A DNA stretch of 64,000 nucleotides, taken from the NCBI RefSeq assembly GCF_900102635.1, contig NZ_FMZQ01000001.1:930001-994000 (forward strand). Direction: 5' to 3'. Both the position numbers and the translations under genes were made by a program. This DNA is from Ectopseudomonas chengduensis (GTDB lineage Bacteria > Pseudomonadota > Gammaproteobacteria > Pseudomonadales > Pseudomonadaceae). Under the pieces are notes generated by a model. It had not been told where the DNA came from. It made no database searches and saw only the letters and a program-made list of their open reading frames with translations. Of this stretch, positions 1 to 10,576 are shown piece after piece; position 1 is the first letter of the stretch, and every line of letters begins with the position of its first letter.

Positions 1-633
1 GGAAACGCTGAGCTGTGCGGGCTGATCGTCGATGGTCGCGAGATTCGTGCGCAGCGTGTGGTGCTCAGTGCCGGTGCCGGCAATGCCGATCTGCTCGCCG
101 CCCTGGGCGTCGAGCAGCCCGCGCAGCAGTTGCGCCCGCTGCATATGGTGCTGGCCAAGGGGCCGGCGCTGAAACCGTTGTACGCCCATTGCCTTGGTGG
201 CGGGCCGAAGCCTCGGGTCACCGTCACCACCCATCCGGCGGCCGATGGCCAATGGGTCTGGTACCTCGGCGGCGATCTGGCCGAAGCCGATGGCGTCGCC
301 CGCGACGAGGCGGCGCAGATTGAGGCCGCGAAAAAGGAGATGGCCTCGCTGCTGCCCTGGGTCGACCAGAGTCAGACTCGCTGGGCCACATTACGTGTGG
401 ATCGCGCCGAGCCCGCGCAGTCGGGCCTGGTGCGTCCGGACAATGCCTTTCTCGCCGAGCAACAGCGCCTGCTGGTGGGCTGGCCGACCAAGCTGGCGCT
501 GGCGCCGGATTTCGCTGATCGCGTACTGGCCACGCTGCAGCGCGATAATCTGCAGCCGTCCGCTGATATGCCATTGCCCGAATTGCCGCGCCCAGCCTTG
601 GGGCAACCGGTGTGGGACGCGTTACTGCCATGA
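1..633 (+). CDS. FAD-dependent oxidoreductase, DadA/glycine-oxidase type (C-terminal part)
   Basis: The reading frame is open from the first base of the window, so the gene starts upstream and its N-terminal FAD-binding Rossmann motif is not visible. The visible 210 residues begin inside the oxidoreductase fold; the stretch VVLSAGAGN is the usual 'conversion of the flavin site' strand of the D-amino-acid-oxidase superfamily, where a new glycine-rich segment contacts FAD. The rest resembles the substrate-binding beta-sheet domain and ends in a Pro/Leu-rich tail. The substrate cannot be told from this part. The stop codon overlaps the ATG of the aldo/keto reductase (ATGA), so the two are translationally coupled and probably act on related small molecules. 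Family assignment is by pattern recognition only. Confidence 0.75.
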   Translation, partial: GNAELCGLIVDGREIRAQRVVLSAGAGNADLLAALGVEQPAQQLRPLHMVLAKGPALKPLYAHCLGGGPKPRVTVTTHPAADGQWVWYLGGDLAEADGVARDEAAQIEAAKKEMASLLPWVDQSQTRWATLRVDRAEPAQSGLVRPDNAFLAEQQRLLVGWPTKLALAPDFADRVLATLQRDNLQPSADMPLPELPRPALGQPVWDALLP

Positions 634-1439
634 GTACATTGCACGAGCTGCATCGTCCGCTGGGCTCCACTGGCTTTCAGGTTTCGCCGCTGGGTCTGGG
701 CACGGTCAAGCTGGGCCGCGACCAGGGCGTCAAGTACCCCAACGGCTTCACCATTCCCGACGATGCACAGGCACTGGCCTTGTTGCAGCAGGCCCGCGAG
801 CTGGGCATCAACCTGATCGATACCGCGCCGGCCTACGGCATCAGCGAGCAGCGCCTCGGCCCGCTGCTGCGTGGCCAGCGTGATGAGTGGGTGATCGTCA
901 GCAAGACCGGTGAGGAGTTCGAGCAGGGCCGATCGCACTTCGATTTCTCCCCCGCGCATACTCGCCTCTCGGTCGAGCGCAGCCTCAAGCGCCTGGAGAC
1001 CGACCGTATCGATCTGCTGCTGGTGCACTCCGACGGCAACGATCTTGCCGTGCTGCGTGAAACAGGGGTGTACGAGACGCTGGCCGAGCTCAAGCGTGAG
1101 GGTAAGATCCTTGCCTACGGGGTTTCCGGCAAGACCGTCGAGGGCGGGCTGCTGGCGCTGGAACAAGGCGACTGCGCCATGGTCACCTATAACCTGAGTG
1201 AGCAGGGCGAGAAGCCGGTATTGGACTACGCTGCCAGTCACGCCAAGGGCATCCTGATCAAGAAGGCGCTGGCCAGCGGGCATGCCTGCCTGGCCGATGG
1301 TGTCGACCCGGTGCGCGCCAGCTTCGAGCTGATCTTCGCGCATCCGGGCGTCAGCAGCGCCATCGTCGGCACCATCACGCCCGCGCACCTGGCGGCCAAT
1401 GTCGCGACTGTGGCGGCGGTTTTACAGGGCATCCGCTGA
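630..1439 (+). CDS. Aldo/keto reductase
   Basis: This 269-residue protein is an NAD(P)H-dependent aldo/keto reductase with the TIM-barrel pattern. The catalytic tetrad is visible in order: Asp and Tyr in NLIDTAPAYG, Lys in IVSKTGEEF, and His in LLLVHSDGND. The N-terminal STGFQVSPLGLGTVKLG is the usual first strand. The ATG at 630 overlaps the stop of the FAD oxidoreductase by ATGA; an in-frame ATG at 612 would add six residues inside the upstream gene and is less likely. Substrate is unknown; pairing with a flavin oxidoreductase suggests a two-step redox conversion, which is an inference. Confidence 0.85.
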   Translation: MSTLHELHRPLGSTGFQVSPLGLGTVKLGRDQGVKYPNGFTIPDDAQALALLQQARELGINLIDTAPAYGISEQRLGPLLRGQRDEWVIVSKTGEEFEQGRSHFDFSPAHTRLSVERSLKRLETDRIDLLLVHSDGNDLAVLRETGVYETLAELKREGKILAYGVSGKTVEGGLLALEQGDCAMVTYNLSEQGEKPVLDYAASHAKGILIKKALASGHACLADGVDPVRASFELIFAHPGVSSAIVGTITPAHLAANVATVAAVLQGIR

Positions 1440-1584
1440 GGTCCCCGGTCACGTCCTCTTACAGCCTTGGGTTGTACTGGGTGGTCGGCTTGGGGCAGCC
1501 TTGAGCGGTTTTTGCTTCAACCTGACCCTCGCGTGAGCGCTGGCTGCCGAGCCGCCTCACGCCCAGCCGGAACAAGGAGTCGAG

Positions 1585-2493
1585 ATGCCGCGTACGCTGA
1601 TCCGCAAGGACCCGAGTAACTTCAAGACCCTGCCGCTGTTCGTCGAAGCCGGCCCTGATGGCCTGAGCTACCAGAGCCTCGGGCAGCCGCTGAATTTCCA
1701 GCAGATGCTCGAACGCCGCCGCCCGGTCGAGGTGGCGGACAGCTCGCGGTTTTCCGTCGAGCTGGCCAACCTCGGCGTCTCGGTGCGTCTGACCCTGCGC
1801 CTGCATGGCCGTGATTACTGGTTGCTAGTGCGTCAGCGGCGGCCGGATCGTGGCGATACCGTGCTCAAGCTGATTTCCGGCTATGTACCGGCGCACGAGT
1901 TGAATCTGCCGCTGCTCACCGCCATTCAGGAAGTCGCCGAGGAGTGCCTGCTGGAAAGCGCCGATGGCTGGCTGAGCGGGCGTTTCGCCGATACCTGGTT
2001 GCCCACGCCCTATCAGGGCGCGCTGCGTTATCGCGAGTCGAGTCACTTTCGCCTCAGCCCGCTGTCCGGCGCCGCGCGGCCCGTGCAGTGCGGCAACCTG
2101 ACCTTGCTCGAGCGCCCGCGCGCCTACGTGCATCTGCCTACCGCATCCTTGCAGCTGGTGTATGACCTGAGCCTGGAGCTGCCACGTGATGCCCGTCAGC
2201 TGAGTCTGTTCCACGTCGATGAATGCTTGGAAGACGGCCGCCTGGTGGCGCGTCTGGAGCGTCGCCGGCCGGATATCTATCTGCTGGCATTGCAGCGCGG
2301 CGTGCCCAGCGGTGGGCTGTTCACTCTGCGCAAGGGCGAGCTGCTGCCTGCCAGCACCCGAGGGGTATGGTTGTCGGAGAGCTTTGCCGAACAGGATGGC
2401 TGGCTGGTGCGGGACGAGCGGATTCGCTGGAAAGACTGGCTGCAGCGCTACGGTGTGAAACCCCCGCAGCGGCGCGCATTGGCCAGCGCGTAG
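1585..2493 (+). CDS. Nudix-like hypothetical protein
   Basis: The 302-residue product has no transmembrane segment or signal peptide. Residues around 95-125 hold a Nudix-box-like pattern: a Gly, five residues, a Glu, then QEVAEE followed by hydrophobic residues. A classic box has seven residues between that Glu and REVxEE; here there are nine and Gln replaces the Arg, so the fold may be Nudix while catalysis is doubtful. The start ATG at 1585 follows a good Shine-Dalgarno (AAGGAG) about 5 bases upstream. The gene stands alone after a 145-base gap and is followed by a REP-like palindrome pair. Function is unknown. Confidence 0.6.
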   Translation: MPRTLIRKDPSNFKTLPLFVEAGPDGLSYQSLGQPLNFQQMLERRRPVEVADSSRFSVELANLGVSVRLTLRLHGRDYWLLVRQRRPDRGDTVLKLISGYVPAHELNLPLLTAIQEVAEECLLESADGWLSGRFADTWLPTPYQGALRYRESSHFRLSPLSGAARPVQCGNLTLLERPRAYVHLPTASLQLVYDLSLELPRDARQLSLFHVDECLEDGRLVARLERRRPDIYLLALQRGVPSGGLFTLRKGELLPASTRGVWLSESFAEQDGWLVRDERIRWKDWLQRYGVKPPQRRALASA

Positions 2494-2542
2494 GGCGGGT
2501 GTAACCCGCCGTTGGCCGTCTGGCGGGTTGCAGCCGCCCTAC
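2491..2542. repeat. REP-like palindrome pair (family A, GTAGGGCGG type)
   Basis: Two short hairpins face each other: GGCGGGT-GTA-ACCCGCC at 2494-2510 and GGCGGGTTGCAGCCGCC at 2522-2538, bounded by TAGGGCGG on the left and its complement CCGCCCTA on the right. This is the layout of a Pseudomonas REP doublet in the gap between convergent genes. It may also stop transcription from both sides, as no other terminator is seen here. Confidence 0.65.
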
Positions 2543-2558
2543 ATGGGCTGCGCCGTTT

Positions 2559-4091
2559 TCACACTCGGCTGTCGCGCATGCGCGTCAGTTGCCGCTCCAG
2601 CAGGGCGGGATAAGGATCGAGCAGGCGCTCCACGCAGCTGGCCCCTTCCGGGCTGGCAATTGGGCGGATGCGGGCGCGCTGGCGGGCCAGGGCATCCTGC
2701 GCGACGCGTTGCTCGACCAGCAGCAGATTGCGGCTGTGTTGCGACAAGGCCAGGGCGTCCAGGGCGCTGTCGCTGAGCAGCAGGTCGGCTTGACCCAGCT
2801 CTTCCAGATCACTGCCCAGGGTCAGGCCGAGCTGCAGTTGCAGGGTGATGCCGCTGTCGGCGACCTCGATCTGCAGGGCATGGCCGAGAGCGCGCATCAG
2901 CTCGCCACAGCAGATCGCGTGGGTCAGGTAATCCTCGCTGCACTCGCGCTCGTGGAACAGCATCAGGCTGCTGCCGTCCTTGAGTGTATGAAGTTGACCC
3001 TGATAGAGCGCAGCAGCCTGTTCCAGGCAACCCCGATAACGATCCAGCAGGTCCAGCAGGCGCGTGCGCGGCAGACGGCGCAGCTGCTCCTGGGCGCCGA
3101 GTTGAATGGCCAGTACGGCGCTGGCCTGCGATGGGCGCGGAGCCTTGGCGACCGGTGCAGGCGCCTCGGACTCGTCACGCAGGTCGGCAAATGGGTCATC
3201 CGGCTCTATCGTGTCAGGCCAGGGCTTGAGCGGCTCGTCATCGCCATACTCATCGCTGATGTCCGCTTCATCTAAGGCAGCATGCTCGGCCGCGATCTCC
3301 TCCTGCTCGTCGAAGCGCTCGTCGTCTTCTTCGTGCAGATAGTCTTCGCTGTCATCAAGCAGCTGTTCGTCATCCAGTTCCGGCTCGGGCTCCGGTTTTT
3401 CCGGAACCAGGCGCGCCTGCAGCTGACGCGCCAGGTCACCGATCTCGTCGTTGCGTCCGGCGCCTGGCGCAGGGTCGTCCGGGTCGCGCAACCACAGGCG
3501 CATCTGCAGCAGTGGGGTGGAAATATGCCGGCCGAGGCGCATGCTCAGCGACAGGGTCAGGGCTAGCAGAATCAGGCTGAGAATACCCATGCTCTGCAGG
3601 CTGATGGTCATCGGTTGCTGGAACTGGCTCATGTCCAGGCTGATGCGCAACTGCCCGGCCATCACTTCCTGGAAGGTGATGGAGGTGGAGTACAAACCTT
3701 CGGTTTCACCCAGCACGCTGCGTGTCGGGCGCGCGCCGGCTTCGGCGAGGATGCGACTGTCCACGCTGTAGATGGCCGCATGGGCCACCAGCGGGTTCTT
3801 CGCCAGGTTGTTCAGCAGCACGTTGAGGCTGAGGATGTCGTTGGACACCAGCAGTTCGGTGGCCGAGGCCGCCGTCTGGGTGATCAGCGCCTGACCCAGT
3901 GCATCGGCCTGCTGCTGCATGGCCTGCTTGAACTGCATGCCCATGACCCATGCATAGATGACCATCGCCAAGGCCACCAGCAGCAGGCTGTGGCTGGCGA
4001 TGCGCAGCACCAGAGGCACCCGCCGCTGACGCAGCGCGTGGAAGATCAGGATGAAGAAGTTATCGGGTTTGACGGGCGCGGGCCGGTTCAC
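2559..4091 (-). CDS. AhpA/YtjB (Smp) family membrane protein with acidic linker and cyclase-like C-terminus
   Basis: The 510-residue protein sits divergent from serB, as smp/ytjB does in E. coli. The N-terminal 200 residues fit that family: a transmembrane segment near residues 26-47 (ending VALAMVIYAWVMGM), a periplasmic part and a second membrane segment near 165-185. A Glu/Asp-rich linker of about 100 residues follows. The C-terminal 190 residues look like a degenerate class III nucleotidyl cyclase (pattern YQGQLHTLKDGSSLMLF, then LQLGLTLG) without an obvious catalytic pair. The GTG start at 4091 (VNRPAPVKPDNFF) is chosen because a good minus-strand promoter lies at 4126-4153; the upstream in-frame ATG at 4160 would lie before it. 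Role unknown; a membrane sensor is plausible. Confidence 0.75.
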   Translation of the reverse strand: MNRPAPVKPDNFFILIFHALRQRRVPLVLRIASHSLLLVALAMVIYAWVMGMQFKQAMQQQADALGQALITQTAASATELLVSNDILSLNVLLNNLAKNPLVAHAAIYSVDSRILAEAGARPTRSVLGETEGLYSTSITFQEVMAGQLRISLDMSQFQQPMTISLQSMGILSLILLALTLSLSMRLGRHISTPLLQMRLWLRDPDDPAPGAGRNDEIGDLARQLQARLVPEKPEPEPELDDEQLLDDSEDYLHEEDDERFDEQEEIAAEHAALDEADISDEYGDDEPLKPWPDTIEPDDPFADLRDESEAPAPVAKAPRPSQASAVLAIQLGAQEQLRRLPRTRLLDLLDRYRGCLEQAAALYQGQLHTLKDGSSLMLFHERECSEDYLTHAICCGELMRALGHALQIEVADSGITLQLQLGLTLGSDLEELGQADLLLSDSALDALALSQHSRNLLLVEQRVAQDALARQRARIRPIASPEGASCVERLLDPYPALLERQLTRMRDSRV

Positions 4092-4125
4092 AGAGCACGG
4101 CTCTTGTCGACTGAAGTTGCCGCGC

Positions 4126-4153
4126 AGTATAGCGAGCGCCCTGGGGCGGGCAA
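4126..4153 (-). promoter_or_regulatory. Sigma-70 promoter for the AhpA/YtjB-like gene
   Basis: On the minus strand a TTGCCC -35 box (4153-4148) is followed after 16 bases by a TATACT -10 box (4131-4126). Transcription would start near 4119, leaving a leader of about 28 bases before the GTG at 4091. Confidence 0.55.
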
Positions 4154-4265
4154 AGCGCATGGCTGCCCGGATTGGCGGGAAACTGGGTAGAATGTGCGCC
4201 TTTTCGTCGGTCAGTGGCCAATTCGCCGCTTGCCTGCCTCAATCGTTTGCCTTGGAGGGTGCGTC

Positions 4266-5480
<1,215 letters not shown>

Positions 5481-5502
5481 GCCCCGGTGTTGCGTCGGAT
5501 AT

Positions 5503-5531
5503 AAAAAAGCCGCCTGTTCAGGCGGCTTTTT
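5503..5531. terminator. Bidirectional intrinsic terminator between serB and fimX
   Basis: A 7-bp stem GCCGCCT / AGGCGGC (5509-5526) with loop GTTC is flanked by an A-run on the left and a T-run on the right, so it works on both strands and ends the convergent serB and fimX transcripts. Confidence 0.85.
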
Positions 5532-5543
5532 CGTCCGTGGGAT

Positions 5544-7613
5544 TTATTCGTCGCCAGCCGAGAAGTCGTAGTCCATCGACTGGCTCGGGCCCTGCAAGTA
5601 GTAGCCTTGAATGAAGTTGACCCCGGCCTGCCACAGCGTGGCCAGTACGCTGGCACTTTCGACGAAGGGCACGATGGTCAGCTTGGCCTGGGCATGCAGG
5701 CTGCTGAGCAAGGTTTTCAGCGCTTCCTGGTTCTCTGCATTGCTCAGGTCCTGGGAGAACGAGCCATCGACTTTGACGAAGTCCACTTGCAGGTGCTTGA
5801 GCGTGTTGAATGGGTTCAGCGCGCAGCCGAACTGGCTCAAGGCCACCTTGCAATGCAGTTCCGCCAGGCCCTGGGTCAGCGCCTTGGCCTGTTTCAGGTA
5901 GGCGATGGCGTCCGGTTCGCTGAACTGGAACACCAGCGAGTCCGACGGCAGGCGCGCGGCTTTGAGTGCCACGCTGAGCCAGGGCAGCAGCGTCTGGTCC
6001 TGCAGGCTGGCGCTGGACAGGTGTACGAACAGACGGGTGTTATGGCCTCTGGAGCGGTGATCGGCCAGTAGCTTGATCGAGTTGAGGATTACCCAGCGGT
6101 CGATCTTCTCGCCGAGGCCGGCATCCTTGGCGGCGGCGAGGAATTCCATTGGCGGCACCTCTGCGCCCTGCGGATTGAGAAGGCGCAGTAGCACTTCGTA
6201 GTGTTCGTGAGCATCGCCACGCAGGCTGATGATCGGCTGGAACAGCAGTCGGAAGCTGTTGTTCTCCAGTGCCTGCTGCACCATCGCCAGCAGGCTGCCG
6301 CGGTTGGCTGCTGCGGCGAGTTCATCGGCCGGGTTGAACACTTTGATGGCATTGCCGTCACTGAGCTCGTCGGCGCAGCGGTGCGCGCGATCAAGGACTT
6401 CCTGCGCCTTGGCGGTTTTCTCGCTAAGGCCGGCAACGCCAACCGACAGCGTGGTCTGCGCGGTGCGGCCGCTGACGTCGAACAGGTGGGCTTCGACCTT
6501 CTTCAGCAGGGGCGCCAGGCTGGCTTGGCACTGCTCGGGCGTCTGGCCCGGGAGCAGGGCGGCGAACACGTCGTCACCGAAGCGGGCCAGTTGGGTATCC
6601 GCCGGGAAATGTGCGCGCAGCAGGCCGGCCAGGTCGGTCAGCAGCAGGTCGATGCCGGCCAGGCCGATCTCGCCCTGCATGCTGGCATAGCGGTCGACAC
6701 GGATGTACGCCAGGGTCGAGGGTTGACCGGTGTTGACGGCGCGCTCGGCGGCGTTGTCCATCAGCTCGAGGAAGTGGTTGCGGTTGAACAGGCCGGTGAC
6801 CAGATCCTGGCTGCTGATCTCGCGCAGTTTTTCTTCCAGTTCGGCATTGGAGGTTTCCGCGCGGATCACCACCTGAATGCACGGTTCGCCATCATAGGTG
6901 GCAGGGGAGAAGGTCATTTGCGCGGCGAAGCTGCTGCCATCGGCGCGTACGCCCTGGCAATTGAGCTCGGCATTGCCTTCGGCGCTCTGGTAGTTCTTCA
7001 GGAAATCCTTGAACGCAGCGTGATCGGCGCTGGCGATCAGGTCGATCATCGGCATGCCTTCGAGCTCTTCGCCATCTTCGTAGCGGAACAGCTCCAGGTA
7101 CGCGCGGTTGGCGTAGATGTGCATGCCGTCGTGGACATAGGTGATGGCGTCTACCGAGCTTTCCAGCAGCAGCTGGCAGCGCTTCTCCGCTTCGCGCAAG
7201 GCCACTTCGGCGGCACGGCGGGCGCGACGTTCCTCGAGGTTGGCCAGCTCGCGCTTGGCCACCAGCACCAGGCGCTCGTCCTCGCCTTGCGGCAGGGCGT
7301 CTTGCGCGCCGAACAACAGGGCTTCGGTGATGATCTCGGAGTCATTCTCCTCGACCAGCTGGATGACGGGGATGTCCTTGGCCTGACGGCGGATGGCACT
7401 GATCGCCTCGCCAGGATCGAGATGCTCGCTGCTCGCTGCGCAGATCAGCAGGTCCCAGGTCTGTTGCAGTGTCTCTGCCAGGTCTTCGCTGGAGGTCAGA
7501 CGATGCACACGAGTGGCATGCCCGGCGTTGCGGAACAGACTGACTAGGCGCTCTGCTTCGTTCTGCGAATCTTCGAGAATCAGCAGGCGGATGGTTTTTT
7601 TTTCGATGGCCAT
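5544..7613 (-). CDS. fimX: FimX, c-di-GMP effector for twitching motility
   Basis: The 689-residue protein has the FimX domain order: REC-like (about 8-125), PAS (about 145-255), GGDEF (about 265-430) and EAL (about 435-685). In P. aeruginosa FimX localises to a cell pole and binds c-di-GMP through its EAL domain to promote type IV pilus assembly. The sequence shows why it is an effector rather than an enzyme: the GGDEF signature is RFGDDVF (residues 344-350) and the EAL signature is EVLLR (473-477). The REC-like domain also departs from the standard phospho-acceptor pattern (LLILEDS only). The start MAIEKKTIRLLILED matches the recalled P. aeruginosa N-terminus although no strong Shine-Dalgarno is seen. 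It lies 62 bases after a PilZ-like gene in the same direction. Confidence 0.93.
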   Translation of the reverse strand: MAIEKKTIRLLILEDSQNEAERLVSLFRNAGHATRVHRLTSSEDLAETLQQTWDLLICAASSEHLDPGEAISAIRRQAKDIPVIQLVEENDSEIITEALLFGAQDALPQGEDERLVLVAKRELANLEERRARRAAEVALREAEKRCQLLLESSVDAITYVHDGMHIYANRAYLELFRYEDGEELEGMPMIDLIASADHAAFKDFLKNYQSAEGNAELNCQGVRADGSSFAAQMTFSPATYDGEPCIQVVIRAETSNAELEEKLREISSQDLVTGLFNRNHFLELMDNAAERAVNTGQPSTLAYIRVDRYASMQGEIGLAGIDLLLTDLAGLLRAHFPADTQLARFGDDVFAALLPGQTPEQCQASLAPLLKKVEAHLFDVSGRTAQTTLSVGVAGLSEKTAKAQEVLDRAHRCADELSDGNAIKVFNPADELAAAANRGSLLAMVQQALENNSFRLLFQPIISLRGDAHEHYEVLLRLLNPQGAEVPPMEFLAAAKDAGLGEKIDRWVILNSIKLLADHRSRGHNTRLFVHLSSASLQDQTLLPWLSVALKAARLPSDSLVFQFSEPDAIAYLKQAKALTQGLAELHCKVALSQFGCALNPFNTLKHLQVDFVKVDGSFSQDLSNAENQEALKTLLSSLHAQAKLTIVPFVESASVLATLWQAGVNFIQGYYLQGPSQSMDYDFSAGDE

Positions 7614-7675
7614 AGAGGGGTCATTACCGCGCCGAACGGACGCGAAAAGGCGACAAATGGTGAGTTCGCCGGAGC

Positions 7676-9478
7676 CTACAGCGACTTCCAGAGCGAGTCA
7701 AAATCTTCCTCCCCCGCAGGCTTCTGGCTTTGCGAGGCTGTGACCGGTGTCCCGGGCGCACCTTCCTCTTCGCCTACGCGGCGATACTCGAACTGGCTGA
7801 AGCTGCCGGTGCTGACCTGTCTGCGGGTCAGCAGCGCGCGGTGTTCTTCGCCGTGGTCGTTGATCAGGACCTTGCTGCCCTCCTGGAATGGCAGGCGTGG
7901 GGTGATCAGGCTGGCGGGACGAGAAATGGCGCTGATTTCCGGTAGCAGCAGGGCGCGCAGGTACTGGCTGTTCTGCTCGGCTTTGCGTAGCAGTTGCAGG
8001 CCGCAGGGGCGTGCGTGCGGCGCGATCAGCTCGATACCCATCTGCGTGCCGCCGCCGCGCACCTGGCGAATCCAGCGCACGATGGCCACGCTCCAGCCCT
8101 GACTGGGGTTGTCTTGTACGCCCAGCAGTTCACCGGCCTGCAGCTGGCTGGGGACGTCCTTGGGCCAGGACAGGCAATAGCCACCTGGGCTGTGATTGAC
8201 GATGGGCAGGGGGAAGGTCGGGTAACTCTCGCCGTTGTTCTCAGGCTGCGCCTGTTCACCGGGGGTTACCTTGGTGTACTGAATCTCTTCGAAGTGGATT
8301 TCGTCAGCCGCATTGCGCTGGGCATCGAAGGCGTTGGACCAGACATCAGGCTCGCCCGTGGAAGGCTTGAATACCGCAGCGCCCAGCTCGACCGGACGTT
8401 TGAGTACTTCAGCGAACGAGCAGCATCCGGAGAGGAAGAAATGCAGCGCGGTCATACCGATGCACAGGGTCAGGCTGCCTTGCCCCGGCGTGCGCTGGAA
8501 GGTGCGCTCGGCGATGTCGCCCCAGGCTGCGGCAACATGCTGCAGCAGATCGAGGGTGATGCCTTCCGGAATCATCAGGCGCGATTTGCTGCGCTCTTCT
8601 TCCGGGAGTTCCAGATACTCCTTGATGGCATCGACCAGCGGTTGCGTATCGATGCCCAGCAGGTTGTGCAATTCGCTGCTCTGGTACAAGGACTTGTAGC
8701 GTGGCGGGCCGTCGATCTGCGGCGCCAGTACGAACAGGCTGTCGGCATGGTCGCCTGGCTGCAGCTTGACCTGCGCGCTCCAGGGCTCCAGTGCTTCCGC
8801 CAGGCGGGCGATGCCGTTCTGGCGCATCTGGTTGGTGCGCGCGCAGCCGAGTAGCAGTGCGGTCACGTAGGTCTGCTCGGTGCTCAGGCCCTGAGTATGG
8901 CGTGCCAGCGGGTCGCGAATGACCTGGCGCTGCAGGCGCTGCTCGCAGGCAATCTGATAGAGCTGGTGCAGCTCCAGCCAGAGCCCTTCCGGAACCGGGC
9001 AGTAGAGCTGACTGGCACGGATCAGCGGGCTGCACAGGCTGTGGCTGGCGCGCTGCAGGGAGACGGCGAGCAGCTGGTCGCGATCCTTGCCGCTGCGGGC
9101 GATCACGCGGGAAATGATCAGCTTGTAGCCGACAGCCAGGTGGTTCTGCAGCGCCTGGCACAGGTTGGCCACCTTGCGCGGGCGCTCGTCGAGAACGATG
9201 GCCTGGTTGAGAAAGTGACGCTCCAAGTGTTGGCAGACGAAGCTGACTTCCGGGCGCAGCAACTCGAGCAACTGCAGACGATTTTCCGAAGGGGTGAGGA
9301 ATTGATTGAGTTCCACCAGGCTCTGATACAACTGACGTGCAGTTTCACCGATGTTCGCCTTGGGCAGGCCTGCGATCCAGCGTTTCAGATCACGGGGGCT
9401 GCCGTCGCAGAAACTGAGGCTCTGCTTGCTCGGCGTGGGAACGCGCAACAGTTGAAGGTGGGTACTCTGTCTATCCAT
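7676..9478 (-). CDS. FimX-linked conserved protein with degenerate PilZ-like C-terminus (PA4958-type)
   Basis: The 600-residue cytoplasmic protein lies directly upstream of fimX in the same direction, as PA4958 does in P. aeruginosa. The long N-terminal part (about 1-400) is helical with no domain I recognise. Residues about 440-560 look PilZ-like: NHSPGGYCLSW fits the (D/N)xSxxG motif and is followed by strands ending in GIELIAP. The preceding RxxxR motif of c-di-GMP binders is not visible, so binding is uncertain. The ATG at 9478 (MDRQSTHLQLLRVP) is preferred to the in-frame ATG at 9568, which would add 30 residues. A role with FimX in pilus control is inferred from position. Confidence 0.7.
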   Translation of the reverse strand: MDRQSTHLQLLRVPTPSKQSLSFCDGSPRDLKRWIAGLPKANIGETARQLYQSLVELNQFLTPSENRLQLLELLRPEVSFVCQHLERHFLNQAIVLDERPRKVANLCQALQNHLAVGYKLIISRVIARSGKDRDQLLAVSLQRASHSLCSPLIRASQLYCPVPEGLWLELHQLYQIACEQRLQRQVIRDPLARHTQGLSTEQTYVTALLLGCARTNQMRQNGIARLAEALEPWSAQVKLQPGDHADSLFVLAPQIDGPPRYKSLYQSSELHNLLGIDTQPLVDAIKEYLELPEEERSKSRLMIPEGITLDLLQHVAAAWGDIAERTFQRTPGQGSLTLCIGMTALHFFLSGCCSFAEVLKRPVELGAAVFKPSTGEPDVWSNAFDAQRNAADEIHFEEIQYTKVTPGEQAQPENNGESYPTFPLPIVNHSPGGYCLSWPKDVPSQLQAGELLGVQDNPSQGWSVAIVRWIRQVRGGGTQMGIELIAPHARPCGLQLLRKAEQNSQYLRALLLPEISAISRPASLITPRLPFQEGSKVLINDHGEEHRALLTRRQVSTGSFSQFEYRRVGEEEGAPGTPVTASQSQKPAGEEDFDSLWKSL

Positions 9479-9645
9479 CAAACTCGGATACTCCGGCCAC
9501 GCAATACCAAGCGGCTCTAGTAATAGTCTTGCGAACTCTAGCAGTATCTGCCTGTGCTGGCAGCCCATCCGCGCGGACGGCCTGCCTCGCCAGAGTACGG
9601 ATCTATGACCGAACGGTCGAGATGCGGGTTCCTTTTCTCAACGGT

Positions 9646-10506
9646 TCAGTCCTGAGCGGTGCCCATCAGTTGGCCCATGCGCACCGCGCTGCCGGCGCCC
9701 AGCTCTTGAGCCCATTGCACCTGATTCGGGCCGAACAGGACGATGGCAGTAGAGCCCAGTTTGAAGCGGCCCATTTCTGCGCCCTTGGCCAGTTCTATCG
9801 GCCCGCGTGCCTGCGCGTCATAGCGTGTGCTCTTCAGCTCGCGCTTGGGGGGCGTGACCAGGCCAGCCCATACGGTTTCCACGCTGGCCACGATCATCGC
9901 GCCCACCAGTACCACGGCCATCGGCCCGCGTTCGGTGTCGAACAGGCAGACCACGCGCTCGTTGCGGGCAAACAGTTCCGGCACGTTTTCTGCGGTGGTC
10001 TGGTTGACCGAGAACAGGCGGCCCGGCACGTAGACCATCTCTTTCAGCGTGCCGCCCAGCGGCATATGGACGCGGTGGTAATCCTTCGGTGAGAGGTACA
10101 CGGTGGCGAACTGGCCACCCATGAACGGCGCTGCGCGTTCGGCGTCGCCACCGAGGAGTTCGACAGCGCTGAAACTGTGGCCCTTGGCCTGGAAGATGCG
10201 GCCGTGCTCGATGGCGCCGAGTTGGCTGATCGCCCCGTCGGCCGGGCTGAGAATGGCGCCGAGGGTTTCGTCCAGCGGGCGCGCGCCGTCTTTCAGGGCG
10301 CGGGTGAAGAACGCGTTGAAATGTTCGTAAGCACGCAGGTCCTCGACTTGCGCTTCGCTCATGTTGACCTGGTACTGCTTGGCGAACCACGAGATCAGCG
10401 GATTCTTCAGCCAGCCAATACGGCATTCGGCAATGCAGCCGATCAGGCGCGACAGCAGGTGATGAGGCAGCAGGTACTGGCTGAGGATAAAAAGACGTTG
10501 TTTCAT
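9646..10506 (-). CDS. psd: Phosphatidylserine decarboxylase proenzyme
   Basis: Psd converts phosphatidylserine to phosphatidylethanolamine at the inner membrane. The 286-residue proenzyme has the LGST motif ([11 protein letters not shown]); cleavage between Gly251 and Ser252 yields the small alpha chain with its N-terminal pyruvoyl cofactor. Family signatures [10 protein letters not shown] and [10 protein letters not shown] are present. The ATG at 10506 ([16 protein letters not shown]) is preceded by AAGGAAAC; the longer reading from 10632 runs into rhdA and is not used. It begins about 70 bases downstream of rhdA in the same direction. Confidence 0.95.
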   Translation of the reverse strand: MKQRLFILSQYLLPHHLLSRLIGCIAECRIGWLKNPLISWFAKQYQVNMSEAQVEDLRAYEHFNAFFTRALKDGARPLDETLGAILSPADGAISQLGAIEHGRIFQAKGHSFSAVELLGGDAERAAPFMGGQFATVYLSPKDYHRVHMPLGGTLKEMVYVPGRLFSVNQTTAENVPELFARNERVVCLFDTERGPMAVVLVGAMIVASVETVWAGLVTPPKRELKSTRYDAQARGPIELAKGAEMGRFKLGSTAIVLFGPNQVQWAQELGAGSAVRMGQLMGTAQD

Positions 10507-10576
10507 CGTGTTTCCTTGAAGGTTCTGAACCGACACTGGCGTGGCCAGGCCGGGTGCAACTGAATGGTCGACGGAC

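Noticed and set aside
4092..4160. Longer start (ATG 4160) for the YtjB-like protein
   Set aside because: It lies upstream of the best promoter and adds a basic stretch foreign to the family.
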